From contig CADCXD010000001.1 in assembly GCA_902806575.1 (NCBI GenBank), forward strand, positions 3,224,001 through 3,288,000: a DNA stretch of 64,000 bases, written 5' to 3'. Positions within the stretch are counted from its first letter, which is position 1. Each line of letters begins with the position of its first letter. The translations under genes and the position numbers were made by a program. The notes below the pieces were generated by a model. It did no database searches. It was not told where the DNA came from and saw only the letters and a list, made by a program, of their open reading frames with translations. Shown here one piece after another: positions 1-12,364 of this stretch. Origin of the DNA: Jackrogersella multiformis. Taxonomy: Eukaryota; Ascomycota; Sordariomycetes; Xylariales; Hypoxylaceae.

Positions 1-77
1 ATAGTACATACCTAGGCAGGTGCTAGACAATGGATATCTGGAGTACCTACCTACATACCTTTACTATTACTCGAGAA

Positions 78-134
78 CTAGGTACCTACCTACCTACCTA
101 CCTACCTACCTAGGTAGGTACCTAGGTAGGTAGG
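78..134. repeat. CCTAGGTAGG palindromic tetranucleotide repeat
   Basis: Runs of CCTA switch into runs of TAGG around CCTAGG centres, so the tract is its own reverse complement over much of its length. A looser copy continues at about 178-233. It is the longest member of a family scattered through nearly every intergenic region of the window. Confidence 0.9.
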
Positions 135-504
135 AATTGGGTTGGGCACTAAGGCCGAATAGCCCTACCTATTACTTGCCTGCCTACCTACCTACCTAGG
201 TACATGGCAGCTTGGTACCTTAGGTAGGTACCAAAAAGTCCCCCTGTCCAAATCTTTCACCTCCACCTAATCATCATCAACTTTTAGACATCCCAATCAC
301 TTCACTTCCAATCCTCTTTCATATATCTTCGCCTAATGTGGAGGATGGGAGTATGGGCTGACCTCATTCGTCGCCACCTAGATGATTACCTCAATAGATA
401 TGATAGTTTCCCTTGGAATGGGGCCGTCCTGCGTCAACTTGCAAAGAGTCACGCGACGAAAATGGCCGAACTGCGGTCTCATTAGTCATTATTTCTTCTC
501 AAGC

Positions 505-535
505 GCGCCTCTCGCCTCTCGCCTCTCGCCTCTCT
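505..535. repeat. CGCCTCT tandem repeat
   Basis: About four perfect copies of the 7-base unit CGCCTCT lie head to tail. A unit that is not a multiple of three, in a region without a supported gene, suggests simple slippage DNA. Confidence 0.8.
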
Positions 536-1200
536 GCATTCCCGACGGCGTTATTCTTCAAGATCGACGACATGCAGAACCCGTACCTGATAATGAATTC
601 ATACACCTCATTCGAGTAACCCGATTGTAAATTCGCGAACGCTTCACAAGTTCGTAGCCGTGTCGCACCGCTTTCAGTCCTATCGAGGTCTTCTACGAGT
701 GCTACAACTTTGTACGAAGCCTCATCATCATCATCACGTTGATCGAGATCTCCCATTCCTTTTACACAAAGAGACTGCCTGTTTTTATCTTTATCTTTCT
801 TCGGATATGGGGCGCAGGACTTCATCGCCATACTTGGATTCTGTTTGGCTGCTGTACGTATTGAAATAGGGTAAGGGGCATCGATCCCATACAGTCTCCT
901 TATCGTGTGTTTTCGTTGGTTTCGCGTCGTGGCTCCCGACGACAGCACAGTGATCCTTGGCTCAGCCATAGGTACGCGGGTGTGTCTAGCGAGGGCGCCG
1001 AGTTACCGTTGCCCTCGCCTATGCAGCAGGCAGATGGATACTCAGCATCCCGACAGGTTGCAGCAAGAGGAGTAACAATCCGTGCGTGGCAGAGAATAGC
1101 AACATCCCCTCTGCAATACTAGTGGGCAGCCCGGCAGGCTGTCTCGCACTAGCGGCAGCCGTCACGGCATAGCATCCAGTCCAATGCACGCCTTGCAGAA

Positions 1201-1228
1201 ATACCCATACCCATACCCATACCCATAC
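1201..1228. repeat. ATACCC hexanucleotide tandem repeat
   Basis: Between four and five copies of ATACCC. The complementary strand carries spaced GGG triplets, so a G-quadruplex is possible. The unit differs from the fungal telomere repeat TTAGGG, so it is not read as telomeric. Confidence 0.8.
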
Positions 1229-2385
1229 TTTCTCTAGCCCTGGCCCCTGACCCCATACCTCAGATCTGAAGGACGGATGGAAGTGCATATTTCCCTAGCA
1301 GATATGTTGGAGGCCGTGCTCTTGGCTTGCTACCTAGAACCAGGTATCTGTTAGGCGGCACAGCACAGTACCCGCAGAGAGGCGTTTCGGCGCTACCACA
1401 ACAGGGTTATTCCGTGTTCATCCTTCATATGTACTGCGCTTGTACCTTCGCTCGTTCCTAGGTTAAGGTGTAGCTATCCGAGTGCACGGCGTTCCAAATA
1501 CTGGGAATCCGGTTCCATAGACGGTGCCAGGCGGCACATCGTACGTCGGGAGATCTAGAAAATTAGCTTCCTACGGCACTGAAAATCGGGGCTCCAAAGG
1601 AAGAACCCCGACGCCGCGAAGATGAACATCACAAGCCTTTAAATTCAACGGAACAGCCCAGAATTATTTTCTCTACCACCACCCCAGCCCCCTCAACAGT
1701 TTCCACCTGCAGATTTATGAGATATGATAGAGTTCCTCTTAGTGCTGAGGCAAATAATGCCTACTGAGCAAACCAAATAAGGCGCGGGTCAAAAGTTCCG
1801 TCAGCTCCGATCCAGTGATGATTCTCCCCTGTCGTCCTGGTTGTTGTTTGCAGTTGAAACATAAGCGTCGTTAATGGGATTGACAGAATTCTGACGTGGG
1901 CATAACGTGGGTCGCGAGCGATGGATGAGAGCCCAGGCCTCGCTCGCATGCACGATACGTCCTTAATCATCTCTGTCGCCGATCATCATCACGATTCAGT
2001 CATAGAGGCGAGCCTCGGCCCCAGCCCCGACCGCCTCTTTGAAATGGCGGATATGGTGTAGGGGCGACATGGACTTTAATACTGACGAGATGGCTTTCTT
2101 TTGTCAAGTTCGTTGGCTGAGCTCGTGGGAAGGGGAGAAAATAAAAGGGTCGAAAAAGCAAAGGCTCGTACCTACCAGCCTACCAGTGTTGTAGGGTAGC
2201 CACGTGAGTGAGTCGCTGTGCGAGGAGAATCGGGTCATCAAATCAATTGGAGTTGTGGCTGAGATCTTGGCGTCGCGGATCCTCGGATGGAAGCAGCCGG
2301 GGGTGGCTGCGGAAGGTTATACTACGTCGCACGACAAGTAGATGCTCATTATGACTATCTACTCAGAAGCAGCCGCCTACCCTAG

Positions 2386-2466
2386 GTACGTAGGTAGGTA
2401 CCAACCGGTATGCTAGGTGGTTTGCATATGCAGATTGTGCTGCATAAACAGAGGCTACCTAGGTAG
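2386..2466. repeat. CCTAGG-family repeat pair
   Basis: Two short copies, CCTAGGTACGTAGGTAGG near 2391 and GCTACCTAGGTAG near 2454, belong to the dispersed palindromic family. Confidence 0.7.
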
Positions 2467-3227
2467 TTTGTACTACATACAACGACCACGAGATGCTCCT
2501 TTATCAGGATCGAGGTCCATGGTGGAACCTCAAATTGAACTCTTTTTCTCCGGTCTGAAAAAAATGAACAATGACAGTATTGAGCTGCAAGCCGGGAGGG
2601 ATCCGTCTAGTCGACGTGCAGTAGCCGGAGTGGCAAAGTGGCAATATAGGACCGGACATCAGCCCACGCGGACGCGGAGTGCCGCACGTACACGGACATC
2701 ACACCCATGCTCCCTAATTTCCTACTACGACGCACACTGCAAGGTTCAGGCCAACGAATGCGGCCGGCCGGCCTGGACGATGAGATTGATAGATGATAGG
2801 AATCCCTAACGGCAGAGCAGCTAGCAGGGGAACATTTTCTCTAGAATACCTACTCAGCAGCACTAGGGCCAAAAGGAAACAGAAAAAAAAGGGGGTGGGA
2901 GAGAGGCAGGGAGAGCCTGGCTAAAGCCACACACGTCCCTATTACGTTGGATGTAGGTATGTACGAGAATAGTCTACTGCAAAAACACTGTAGCAGCACT
3001 AGCAGAGACTTCTAGATTCCTGCTCCACTATAATAATAGGTAGCATGCCCGCAAAACTCCTCCGTGATCACGCTATATATAACATCTTGGGTGGTCAACG
3101 GCAGTCCACCAGCCGGGCTGCATGCACGTCGATCAAAGCGGTTGTAAATTTTCTGCATATCGAAAGGCCTAGTTCTTTAGTGTTGAAAAATGGTTTACTC
3201 ATGTGTGTGTATGTGTGTGCGTAGCAG

Positions 3228-3239
3228 TAGTTAGTGGTG

Positions 3240-3280
<41 letters not shown>

Positions 3281-3312
3281 AGTAGTAGTAGTGGTAGTGG
3301 CAGTAGCATAGT
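3228..3312. repeat. TGG/TAG trinucleotide microsatellite
   Basis: GTG/GGT triplets give way to a long TAG run and then to mixed TGG/TAG/CAG triplets. One frame is filled with TAG stops, so it is not a coding homopolymer on the plus strand. On the minus strand it reads as a Leu/Pro-rich low-complexity frame, which explains the 88-codon frame there. Confidence 0.85.
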
Positions 3313-4374
3313 AGCAGAGCAGACTAGAGGTACGGTTCCTTGGTTTTGATCTCCGATCTCAATAGTCACCAAGGACTTGGGAGGGTATGACGGACGAGAC
3401 GGAGCCGTGCCCGCGTCTCTTCTGGTTGCTACCAAGGGAGCTATAGAGACGTTAATACATATCATCTATAGGTTACTTGCTACTATACGGCTTCTAGATA
3501 CGCGCGCTTGCTCGACTAGACTAGGTACGGATGCGACTTCGCCCCGGCATGCTTTTCGTCACTGGCCTAGGAGAGCCGAGAGCGAAAGAAGAAGAAAAAC
3601 AACACGAGGGCGAATTCGACGACAATTGCTACCGTGCCGTCGCCGCTGCTGCACGAGAAAGAAAGAAAAAGAAAAAGGACGAATCCGAGACCACATCCTG
3701 ATTAATTCATTTCTCGACCAATGCTGTCTGCTCCCAGGAAAGCAGACGGCGCTGCAGCCACTGGCATGTTTCATCCACGTAATGGTTGTTAATCCCCGGC
3801 GGATGCCTTCGATGCTGCCGCACCGTAGCGCGGTTCTGATTCGAACAGGAGACGTCGTATTGTGTCGAAAGACCTTCTGCCAAGTCAATGCTGAGGAATG
3901 CAAAGGGGCCAATCCGCAAGACCGCTGTGGAGCTACTTTGGGGAAGAACGGCCCAGATTGCAGCAATATCGGAACAAATATTTCTAAGGTAGGGTACCCA
4001 GCGTAGCGTAGGCGAGAGAGAGAAAAAATTTGGTTGGTAGCAAAGATATTCAAGATCGCTGACTCGTCCGTATATTCCAGACGTTTATATCCTAAAAGAT
4101 TGATTTTCCGTTATACAGACGACACACACACTCCTCACTCTCCTTGCCAAACCGGACATCGCCAATAGATCCATTATGCGACTCGGACATCTCAACCAAA
4201 ATCACCCCAAAGTTGCACACTAGACGAAAGACCTTTCCCTATCCCCTTTTTCTTTTTTCTGTAGTACCTTTCGTTCCCTTAGATTTTATTGGGTATTTTC
4301 ATCGTTCCTAGATGCTTCCCCCTGAAAGATAGTGCATGAGTACCCGCTCCTGCTAACGTATCCTAGCCGTACTA

Positions 4375-5791
4375 TTAGTTGGTGTATTTGCGAAGGGGGA
4401 ACACGTCTCCGGGCATCGGTTCGAGGTGCCACGTCTGGTAAGTGTCCGCGTCGAATGCATTATGCCATTCCTGCTTGAGATCGTCCGGAATATCCCACCC
4501 TAGCCGCGAGCTCCTTAGTCTCATGCGGACTAGGTGCCTCTTCTGCTGAGCAGATTCACCATCGACGAATCCTTCCCGTCTATGAAGAATGGCAAGGTTG
4601 TTAATGAAGTGCATATCGCCGGCCTGGGTCTTGATCTCGAGCTGGACCGTTTGAGCGATGGCCTCCACCACGTCGAGCGCTTCGCGCTGGCGGTCATTGA
4701 GTTTCGGGAGGTTTTCCGGGCGTGGGTGGATATCATTTCCCAGTAAAGGTGTACGGCCAAAATTCATGACCAACCTCGAGTCATGGTAGAATAGCAATGG
4801 CCGGCACTGGAATTGTGGGCTTGGATAAGAATATTAGTAATATGCCCATAGGTAAATATAACATATAGGATAAGCTTACAAAGCAAACGGCCAATCCGAC
4901 TTTGCAAGGGTGCGTATGATGTCGGGACGGTGAGCTGCTAGAATGTTGTAGATTGTGTACGCTGAAGCAACGATACACTTGCCACCAGACGCTGCAGTGC
5001 TACGGGTCAACCAAGCGACCACGTCGCCCGCCTCCTCGTTGTGGAAGGACTATACACATATTGTAAGCATGTATGAAAAGGGACGTTTCATACTTGACAA
5101 GCCTAGCTTACAATGGCGGAGGTAGAGTGGCGGTGATGGCCCGATTTTATCGCAGAAGAGCCGTCGGCAACAATGTGGACTGAGATCGATGTTAGATAAC
5201 TAATCAATCTTTGGATCGTATACTAACCGAGCATGTTTCCTCGATGGTCTTGGCACCCTCGTTGGTCAGCAATGTAGGCTTGAATTCCTAACCATATAAT
5301 GGTCTGGTCCTCGACGGAATAGTCATCTGGGTTGATTCCACGAACAACACAGAGGCCTTTGCCATTGTATATATCCTGACTGAGCTCGTCCAACTTGGAG
5401 CCAAGGGTGGGAAGGGGAAAGCTTGCTCGGCTAACTAAATCTCCGTCCAGTTCCAGCGCTAGGTATCGACGGTCAGCTTAGACAGGAAGAACCCTCGAAG
5501 GGCAACGATGAAAAAAAATATAAAAAGTTACTGAGAAAGTATACATTTGAAGCTATCCTTTGCGGAACGTATTTCTATCAACTCATCCTCGGTCAGGTTG
5601 TGGACGAAGTGGAGCTCACGACCTTTCAGCTGCTTCCCCGTCCAGGAAAATTCCTGGCCCAAATGAGTGGGATAGCCTACAGGGAGGCTAGACAGCCCAT
5701 CAGAGGCACAGCTGGCGTGAGAGCTGTGCTCTAGAGTAGGGAAGCTAGCATTACCCAGGGTGGGAATCAGAACCGGGCCCATGATGTCCAT
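4375..5791 (-). CDS. TauD/TfdA-family 2-oxoglutarate/Fe(II) dioxygenase-like protein
   Basis: The model has five exons: 5791-5545, 5458-5228, 5179-5112, 5049-4880 and 4819-4375 (TAA). It encodes about 386 residues, close to the usual length of fungal TauD-domain proteins. All junctions are GT-AG and keep frame. The first ATG of the frame is at 5791; a GTG further up was ignored. Family blocks are clear: YSVEDQTI, the YIADQRGCQDHRGNML block, INNLAILHRREGF with the distal His, and KRHLVRMRLR with the 2-oxoglutarate-binding Arg, then LGWDIP. Such enzymes hydroxylate or oxidatively cleave small acids in the cytosol; the substrate is unknown. The proximal iron site reads FHNEE, where relatives have H-x-D, so Glu would replace Asp. 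That is tolerated in some members such as clavaminate synthase. The family call is firm; activity and substrate are open. Confidence 0.85.
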
Positions 5792-7336
5792 AACCGCGCC
5801 TTTCCTTAGGTTAATTAACTGCACCCAATGGTAGCCCGAGCCATCGACATACCTATCGTGGTAGCTCCTAGGAAATGTTTCTGCACACCGAAACAGACAG
5901 GAGATTCTAGTGGTTCGTCCGATAGATCTACCGCAGTCTTAATGAAAGAGGCAAACCAGGTGGATCCAGAGTAGGAAGCGAAAAACTCGGTAACCCAAGA
6001 ACCAGGAGCATCGAGCAAGACAGTTTGGTCGAGAATAAATACCACAATATAGGAGGAGCGCAACTCATAAATACCTATAGGTTAATTGATATCGGAAAAG
6101 AAATAGTTTTTCTTTCGCTAGCCTCTAAGCGGCTTGCGAGAAGACGCCTCATAGGTACATAGATACCAGGCATTTGTATGTAGATACATTTGTATGTAGA
6201 TGCCGGAGACAGTAGCCGTTCTGTATGGAAGATGGCGGTATACAGACATGTCTTACTTAGTCCACCTGTAAGTATAGTTATACCAACCCCAGGGTCGGTG
6301 TGTGCGTAGCATTATGCCATGATGTTGTTGTTGATTTAACAACTATAAGTGCCTAGGGAGGTAGCGATTCGTACAACACTTCCACGGCTAAAAATTGCTT
6401 TTTCGATCGAAGCCATCATTGCATTTTCTGTTTTGTTTTTTTTCATGCATACACTAGGTAGGTTATAGCTGCAAGATTGAACAAGGATCAGAACCTGGTA
6501 GACGGGATAGAAGGCGATAGATGGGCTGCATGTTTAGGCCTACACTACCTAGGTCGGTAGCACCGCAGAGGGAGAGCCGCATGTATGTACATGCAGGCTG
6601 CCACCACCACACCTTAGAGACGAGGGTACTACGGACAGGTTGACCCTCTTGGCGCGTCAGTGCATCTTATAATGTCCCGCTAGGTTTCCGACTCCGGCTA
6701 AGTCGAAGGAGTAGCCATCCTCACAGTATCCGTATACTGTTGGAGCCCGCACGAGAGATAGCCTATAGTGGTGCTGGTTGCGAAGGTATTGCATCCTGTG
6801 GCTAACGGTGTACTGCTTCGAGCAGCCCGAATGATTGTCATATTAGACGACACGAACGAACGGCTGGTACACGTAAAAGGGTCGGCCCGTTGCAGGATAT
6901 TCATGCCAGGTACTCTATTCTCAACGTTAGGCAAGAAATACGTCTAAGAAAATCGCGATAGTGTGCTCAAGACCTACATCTCTATATAGGTCCATAATGG
7001 GGGCCTTTATTGAGCTCGAGTTTCCACGGACTGGTCTGTGGCTGTCATATCTTAGATTCGTTATTTCAGGGGAACGTGCACTTGAAAATCATAGGCCATC
7101 GCCATTAGCCAACCCTAATGCCTACCTTCCAGATAGATTAGCTCGGTAGCTCGCCATGAGCCAATAGGATCGCCAGGCCCTCCATACCCGCCGATGCAAG
7201 TAGTGCTGCATACGCTACGCGTAACCAAATACGACGTAGGGGTTTTTTTCCCTCGCATGCTTAATTCATTAGTATGAACTTGGTTCTTCATCCATACATC
7301 TTTCATTTAGAATTTCCACAAAATGAATGAATGGCC
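5792..7336. other. Intergenic stretch between two minus-strand genes
   Basis: No gene could be supported. An 82-codon minus frame at 5815-6063 directly upstream of the dioxygenase ATG is compositionally coding-like, but it matches nothing I recognise. It could be an upstream exon or leader. The rest contains short CCTAGG repeats (for example CTACACTACCTAGGT near 6541). Confidence 0.45.
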
Positions 7337-10116
7337 TTAGATCGTCGATGGCGGTGTCCAGCTCTCCTCAAATAGTTGACTGATATAGAAGAAATCGTTT
7401 TCGTAATCATCACTCTGACGTATTTTCGCCCAGTGCTTCTCTACAAGGTCAGTAGATTAGCGATCTACCCCGTCTTAGGTACTGTCCCGGGACCCCGACA
7501 CAAAACTGAGCGTTGCATAGGTAGCTTACTGTATTTTTCGACGCAGGACCTTGTGAACTGAATGAGTTTGATCTTGGACTCATCTAGCTCAGCCAACGTT
7601 GACAAGTCTTGTTCCTTGCACTCCGCGGAGAAGGGGTATACGCCTAGCTGCAGTTAGCATACCTAGTCCATGGTGGATTCCAAGAAACGGATCTTCCTTA
7701 CCTTTATTACAGTAATGGAAATACGCCAGCAGAATATTTGCGCCTGATGGACAAGGCCAGATGTCAGAGGCTACACTCTCAAAAGATTATACCGAACAAT
7801 TGAATTCGCTCGAGGAGACACGACGGCTTACCCATTTGGTATTCCCTCACCATCTCTTCTCTCGCGAATCGACTCTGCAACTTAGACAGTGAGTGAGGTG
7901 GTCCTTATGGTTACCTAGGTAGTTGATGGGAATGCGTTACACACCTTAATACCGTGCTTCCGAGCATATCCTGCGTCGTGTTGGCAGAGAAGGGCCACAT
8001 TGTGGAGCAGAATGAAGGTGATGAGGTAGGTTGTGAACCAGGTCTGATGCTTGTTGGCTTGTGTCATAGCCTGTAAGTTCTCCAACATCTCCCGGCGAAG
8101 GCTTGATTGTATTTGATGAATCAGGACCAGCTCGATCTGCGCACCCATCACCGGTGGCAAGGGGATACATCCTCGAAGCGGGCTCGTCTCGTCCATGATA
8201 TTTTGAGGCATTCCCAGCGTCTCCTCCCCAACGATGATGGTGGACTTGGTGGTCAATCGAATGGCCATCCACAACTGAAGTGCCTTCTTTAGAAGCGCAC
8301 TTTCTTTAGGGTCGGTCGTCGGATCCCTCGAAGCCTTGATTGCCGCGCCGTACGTTGCAAACAATAGTCTATCCTTACCTGTGAGCACCTTCTTACAGCA
8401 TTCAGGCAACCATTGCCTAATGTATTCTGTGTAGGTGCTTTTCGCCTCTTCAAGGTTCACAATAGCATAAGGGGGGATTATGACGTTTCTCCTATTACCA
8501 TCATGAACCCAACTTCGCTCAAGCTTGTCACCCTCCTGCGGGATGAACCGACGGACTCGCAGCTCCACTGGCCGTTCAGTGTAACCTTCGGTGACCTTAA
8601 CTCTTCTTGTCTCCGTCGAGGCCCATTGTGATATATCGTCTGGGATACCCTCTACCCATCTTCGTGTCCACTCGTACCCTTTGACGTTCCCGGGCTTAAA
8701 TAACTTCACATCGGTGATCTTGTAACGAAGACAGGGCATCCGCCACACCTTCACATTAGCCACCTTCAAGCATGTTAAACATGAGCCGAACTTGTCTGTG
8801 GGGTTAATCTCGCACTGGGGTTACGAGTTAGTAGATTGGAACTCCGGAGACTACTGGGGATTTAAACAATGAAATGGCAATGAGGCGGCTTACGCGAATT
8901 CGCTGCATACGACATCGAATGCAGGAACCGATTCGTCTCGTCTCGGCCGTCTTCTGTCGTTCTTCATGTGATTTGAATGGACCCCTCCTCGCAGGAGGGG
9001 GCCGTTGGTTCGGGTGAACTATGTCTAACTCGCGAGGTTTACTAGGACCGCGAGGTCTATCTACTTCCTGAGGCGGGACGTCCTCGGCCATACCGTTCTG
9101 TCCTAACGATGGTGGGCTGTAAGGATGAGGTCCCATCGCGGTGTTCGACATAGAACTTGGTAAGCCGTGTTGGAAGTCTGGTTGGCTAAAATACTGTTGG
9201 TTTTGCAATGACTCGGGGTACACCATGCCTTCACCGCTAGTAGAAGGCTGGATGGTCATGGGCCGATTTGGCTGAAGAATAGGATAACTGGGCATCATCG
9301 ATGGGGTCATGGTGGGTCCATTAGAAGTAAAGGCACTGGGCTGATCTGGAGACATGGTTCCAGGCGCCATGCCAGGAGGCGACGGCCTGTCGTCAAAGTA
9401 TTGGCGTGTTGAATCAAAGGGAAAAGGTGAGGTGGCCGGAATTGGGCCGTAGACTAGGTCAAATTTAGTACGTCTATTGAGATACCAGAAACGAGAACAG
9501 GAAGCAAACCTTGGGGTTCGCAGGTTGTGCAGGGCGGGCAGACGGAGAAGTTAGAGAGATACTGCGCCAGGCGGGTGCGATCTAAACCCCCCATGGAGAA
9601 TCCGTTATTGGACAGTTCGGGGGCACGAGGGCGCTCAGAGCCGTCTTGGACGGTGGGCGTAGGTGGCGAGGACTTCTCCTGAGAAGATACCGATGTCATT
9701 TCTGCACTAAGACGTTGTCTCTTCGTTGAAACTGGGTATGGTATAGATGAGACAGAGGAGAGTGGATATTGCTGCGGATGAGAGCTTCTATTATTAAGTC
9801 CTAGCAATTGGGTGACATGGCAATTTAGGATGGATGCTGCCTGCTGGAGTATATGTAGATCCTGGACGGAGAAGTCCTCCGGATGAGATGAAGGGGCAGA
9901 GGCAGAGGCAGAAGCAGAAGATGAGTACGAGGGATCCAGGGGCATAGGCACCACCGGGGGATCCCCGTGGCCAAAAGGCCGGCGCTTTCTGATATTATGA
10001 TTATTCTATATGCAAGTCAACGGACTGCACTCTGGAACCCAGACAAGGTATGCACTACTTGGCTATCTAGAGGAGAGGGATGTAGTAAGAAAAAGTCTTA
10101 CCATTGTACGTTCCAT
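7337..10116 (-). CDS. Zn(II)2Cys6 transcription factor
   Basis: The model has eight exons: 10116-10102, 10005-9510, 9453-8894, 8814-7945, 7874-7832, 7743-7702, 7643-7530 and 7440-7337 (TAA), about 747 residues. The protein starts MERTM then NNHNIRKRRPFGHG. A long Ser/Pro/Gln-rich region follows, then at about residues 345-385 a zinc cluster: GSCIRCRMQRIRC, then SCLTC, with the sixth Cys in MPCLRYKI. The cluster is split by the intron between exons 3 and 4. The end, SQLFEESWTPPSTI, and the QEYHLG-like VREYQMG block match a conserved fungal family in which the cluster sits mid-protein. It is expected to be a nuclear DNA-binding regulator; targets are unknown. The 15-base first exon is the least certain part; a start at the ATG around 9945 would avoid it but drops the basic KRRPFGHG segment. 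Confidence 0.85.
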
Positions 10117-11034
10117 AAGGGAGCACGTATGAAGACGGAGGTGTGTTAAACGAAAAGCCTGACACCACCAAGCAGGGTGTGTGTACTGGGTCCAGGCGCC
10201 TCTCCTCTACTCTGCGTACACAACACAGACAAGAGCCAGCAGTAGCGGTTGCAGCAGTAGAAGCAACGGTCAAGAGCTGTGCGAATATTTTTTATTTTTT
10301 TTTACGCCTCACCGGGCGTCAGACGGATTGTGGGGTGTGAGAAGGCGGCGTAGGTCAATGTCTCACGAGCTTCATTGCTTCATTGCCGCCAAGTAGAGTA
10401 CCAGGATCACCAGAAAACTAATGCGACTGTGTCTTAGTGTCGCGTTGTATTATGTTATGTTATGCTGTGCTGTGAGGTACAAATGCTATACTCGGACGAG
10501 CCGCGTGCGCTGAGAAGCCTATCTAGGCAATAAGAGACAGAAAGGGGGCTGAATTAGCTGTCAGCAGGTGGAGAGCTAGGGGGAGAAAAATGGAGGAGGC
10601 CCAAAGGGAAGATGGAGGGAGAAAAAAAACACCGCGGTATGCTGCCGCCCGATGAGATGTAGGCCGTGACGGGAGAGGTGATGATTGGAAGGCGAAGATG
10701 CGGCAATGATGAAGAAGACAACTCGGTGAGAAGTTCCTGGGCGACCGTTGAACCGGCGCCTTCACCGGTTTAAAGAGGGGAGAAATAGTGGAAGATTTAA
10801 AGCTTTTGTGCAACCGTTAGACTGGGGCAGACTGGGGAAAACGAGCTGCAAATGAGGCAATCCGAATCCGTGCTGACCAAGGGTTAGATCGAATTGGGGG
10901 GTTGATAGGGTCAAGGTCAAGGGCACGTCGGGACGTCCAGGGATGAGCGGGCAGGGGATCCATAAAATAGTGTAATAGTAGTGTAGAACCCTTAAAGGTA
11001 GTTGTATCGACTAGCAACGGGCAGTAACTAAGTA

Positions 11035-11105
11035 CGGGTTGTACGGGTTGTATACCTAGGATGTAGGTTGTAATATGGATGGATGTATGGGTTGTACGGG
11101 CTGTA
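11035..11105. repeat. Degenerate GGGTTGTAC minisatellite
   Basis: Several imperfect copies of GGGTTGTAC or GGTTGTA are interspersed with CCTAGG and GGATGGATG sequence. The copies are irregularly spaced, as in an old decayed tandem array. Confidence 0.6.
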
Positions 11106-11799
11106 GTATGTACTGGTTGGTTGTACCTGCCTAGGTACCTAAACTAGAAAAGGTAAATACGGCTTAAAAAGAAGTCTCCGAGATTCTGCCCTAACTTTCA
11201 TGGTGAGGAAACCTTGGAAGGTAAGGAGCAGCCCTGCGAACTGATCGAATTGGGGCGGCAATCGTACGCAATCGTACGGAATTGGGGGTTATAACCATGG
11301 TCTTGTATCGATCGTATCGATTATATCGATAAGGAAACTCGGATGACTGTAGGATCTGGTGCTACTTTCTTGTGCTACGAGAGGATGATCAATGTAAGCT
11401 TTAATGCAAGTAAGAGATGTCATCATCATGGGGGGGGTGATATGCCAGCAAAGCCCAGCGAAGCACAGCAAAGCCGCACTAGTATCGTGCTTTCTTTCCA
11501 TCTTTTTCTTCTTTTCTTTTTCGGATCTTTCCCTTTTCCCTGACCTGAACCCTGCTATACCCTTGTTTAATGTTAACCCGTTAACCCGAGGATGGATCAT
11601 TAGTCTCGGGCAAAATGAAAACATCCAACATGTTCGCATGATCTTGGACTGATCGATTTACCTACCAGATCCCCACCAGATTCCAATGCACCAATACAAC
11701 AAGCCATCGAATCCAATCAGAACCTAATCAAAGCCTAAGTAGGTTCAAAAATTATCAAGTGAGGCAATTGATGGTTGCGGGTAAAGGGTAGCGTTAATC

Positions 11800-11830
11800 G
11801 TACCTACCTACCTAGAGGTACCTTTAGGTA
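11800..11830. repeat. CCTACCTAGAGGTACC repeat of the CCTAGG family
   Basis: TACC/CCTA units flank an imperfect CCTAGAGG centre, followed by more TAGGTA and GTACGTACGTA sequence downstream. Confidence 0.7.
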
Positions 11831-12364
11831 TGTATAATCGTACGTACGTATACTACTACCTAATACCTATATGTGAGTAGGTACATTCGGTAGTCGGTCT
11901 AGAATGGAAAGCTGCTAGGTTAATAGGTAGGTAAATTGCGGCGACCCAGAAAGCGACATTGAACGGATTGTGGAGTCTGTTCTTCGGGCCTAGAGGCCTA
12001 GGCAAATCAAGAACGACGAGGTTTATATCATCCGTGTCAACTGACCCCTACTGCCAACATATCTGTCCACAAAAGATCACATTTTTGGGATACACAAGCT
12101 TGGAGAGCCAACGGCATATCGCTTCTATTTTGTTGGACCCGCTACAGCGGAACTTAATAATCGGCAAGTAATCGCGTAATCCCACTTCCAGCCTCAACAT
12201 CCGCCTACCGTCGTGCCCCCCATGGGTTACAGGGGTTCATTAAAGGTTCGAAGGGTTCACGTGTGATGATGGGTAGTAAAGGGGTGGATCACTTATTATT
12301 AAGCCTATCAGTTTACGTGCACATACCTACCTAGGTAGGCAACTTGATACCTGCCAAATTAGGA

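Larger units (their letters stand above)
1..4374. other. Gene-poor left arm, repeat-rich, no convincing gene
   Basis: No reading frame here could be tied to a known family. Frames of 130-210 codons exist (about 499-969 minus, 2417-2809 plus, 3377-4006 plus and 3559-4053 minus). They overlap on opposite strands, are rich in Arg/Ser/Leu low-complexity sequence and show no domain, so I do not annotate them. The stretch contains CCTAGGTAGG repeats, a CGCCTCT tandem near 505-535, an ATACCC tandem near 1201 and a TGG/TAG microsatellite near 3230. It may hold unrecognised short or non-coding genes. Confidence 0.5.

Noticed and set aside
499..969. A 156-codon minus frame
   Set aside because: No domain is recognisable, its C-terminal end is made by the CGCCTCT repeat, and no splice or start signal supports it.
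1201..1228. A possible internal telomere repeat
   Set aside because: The unit is ATACCC/GGGTAT, not TTAGGG, and only about four copies are present.
3377..4053. Two overlapping frames of 209 (plus) and 164 (minus) codons
   Set aside because: They overlap on opposite strands, carry Arg/Lys low-complexity runs and match no family; neither is better supported than the other.
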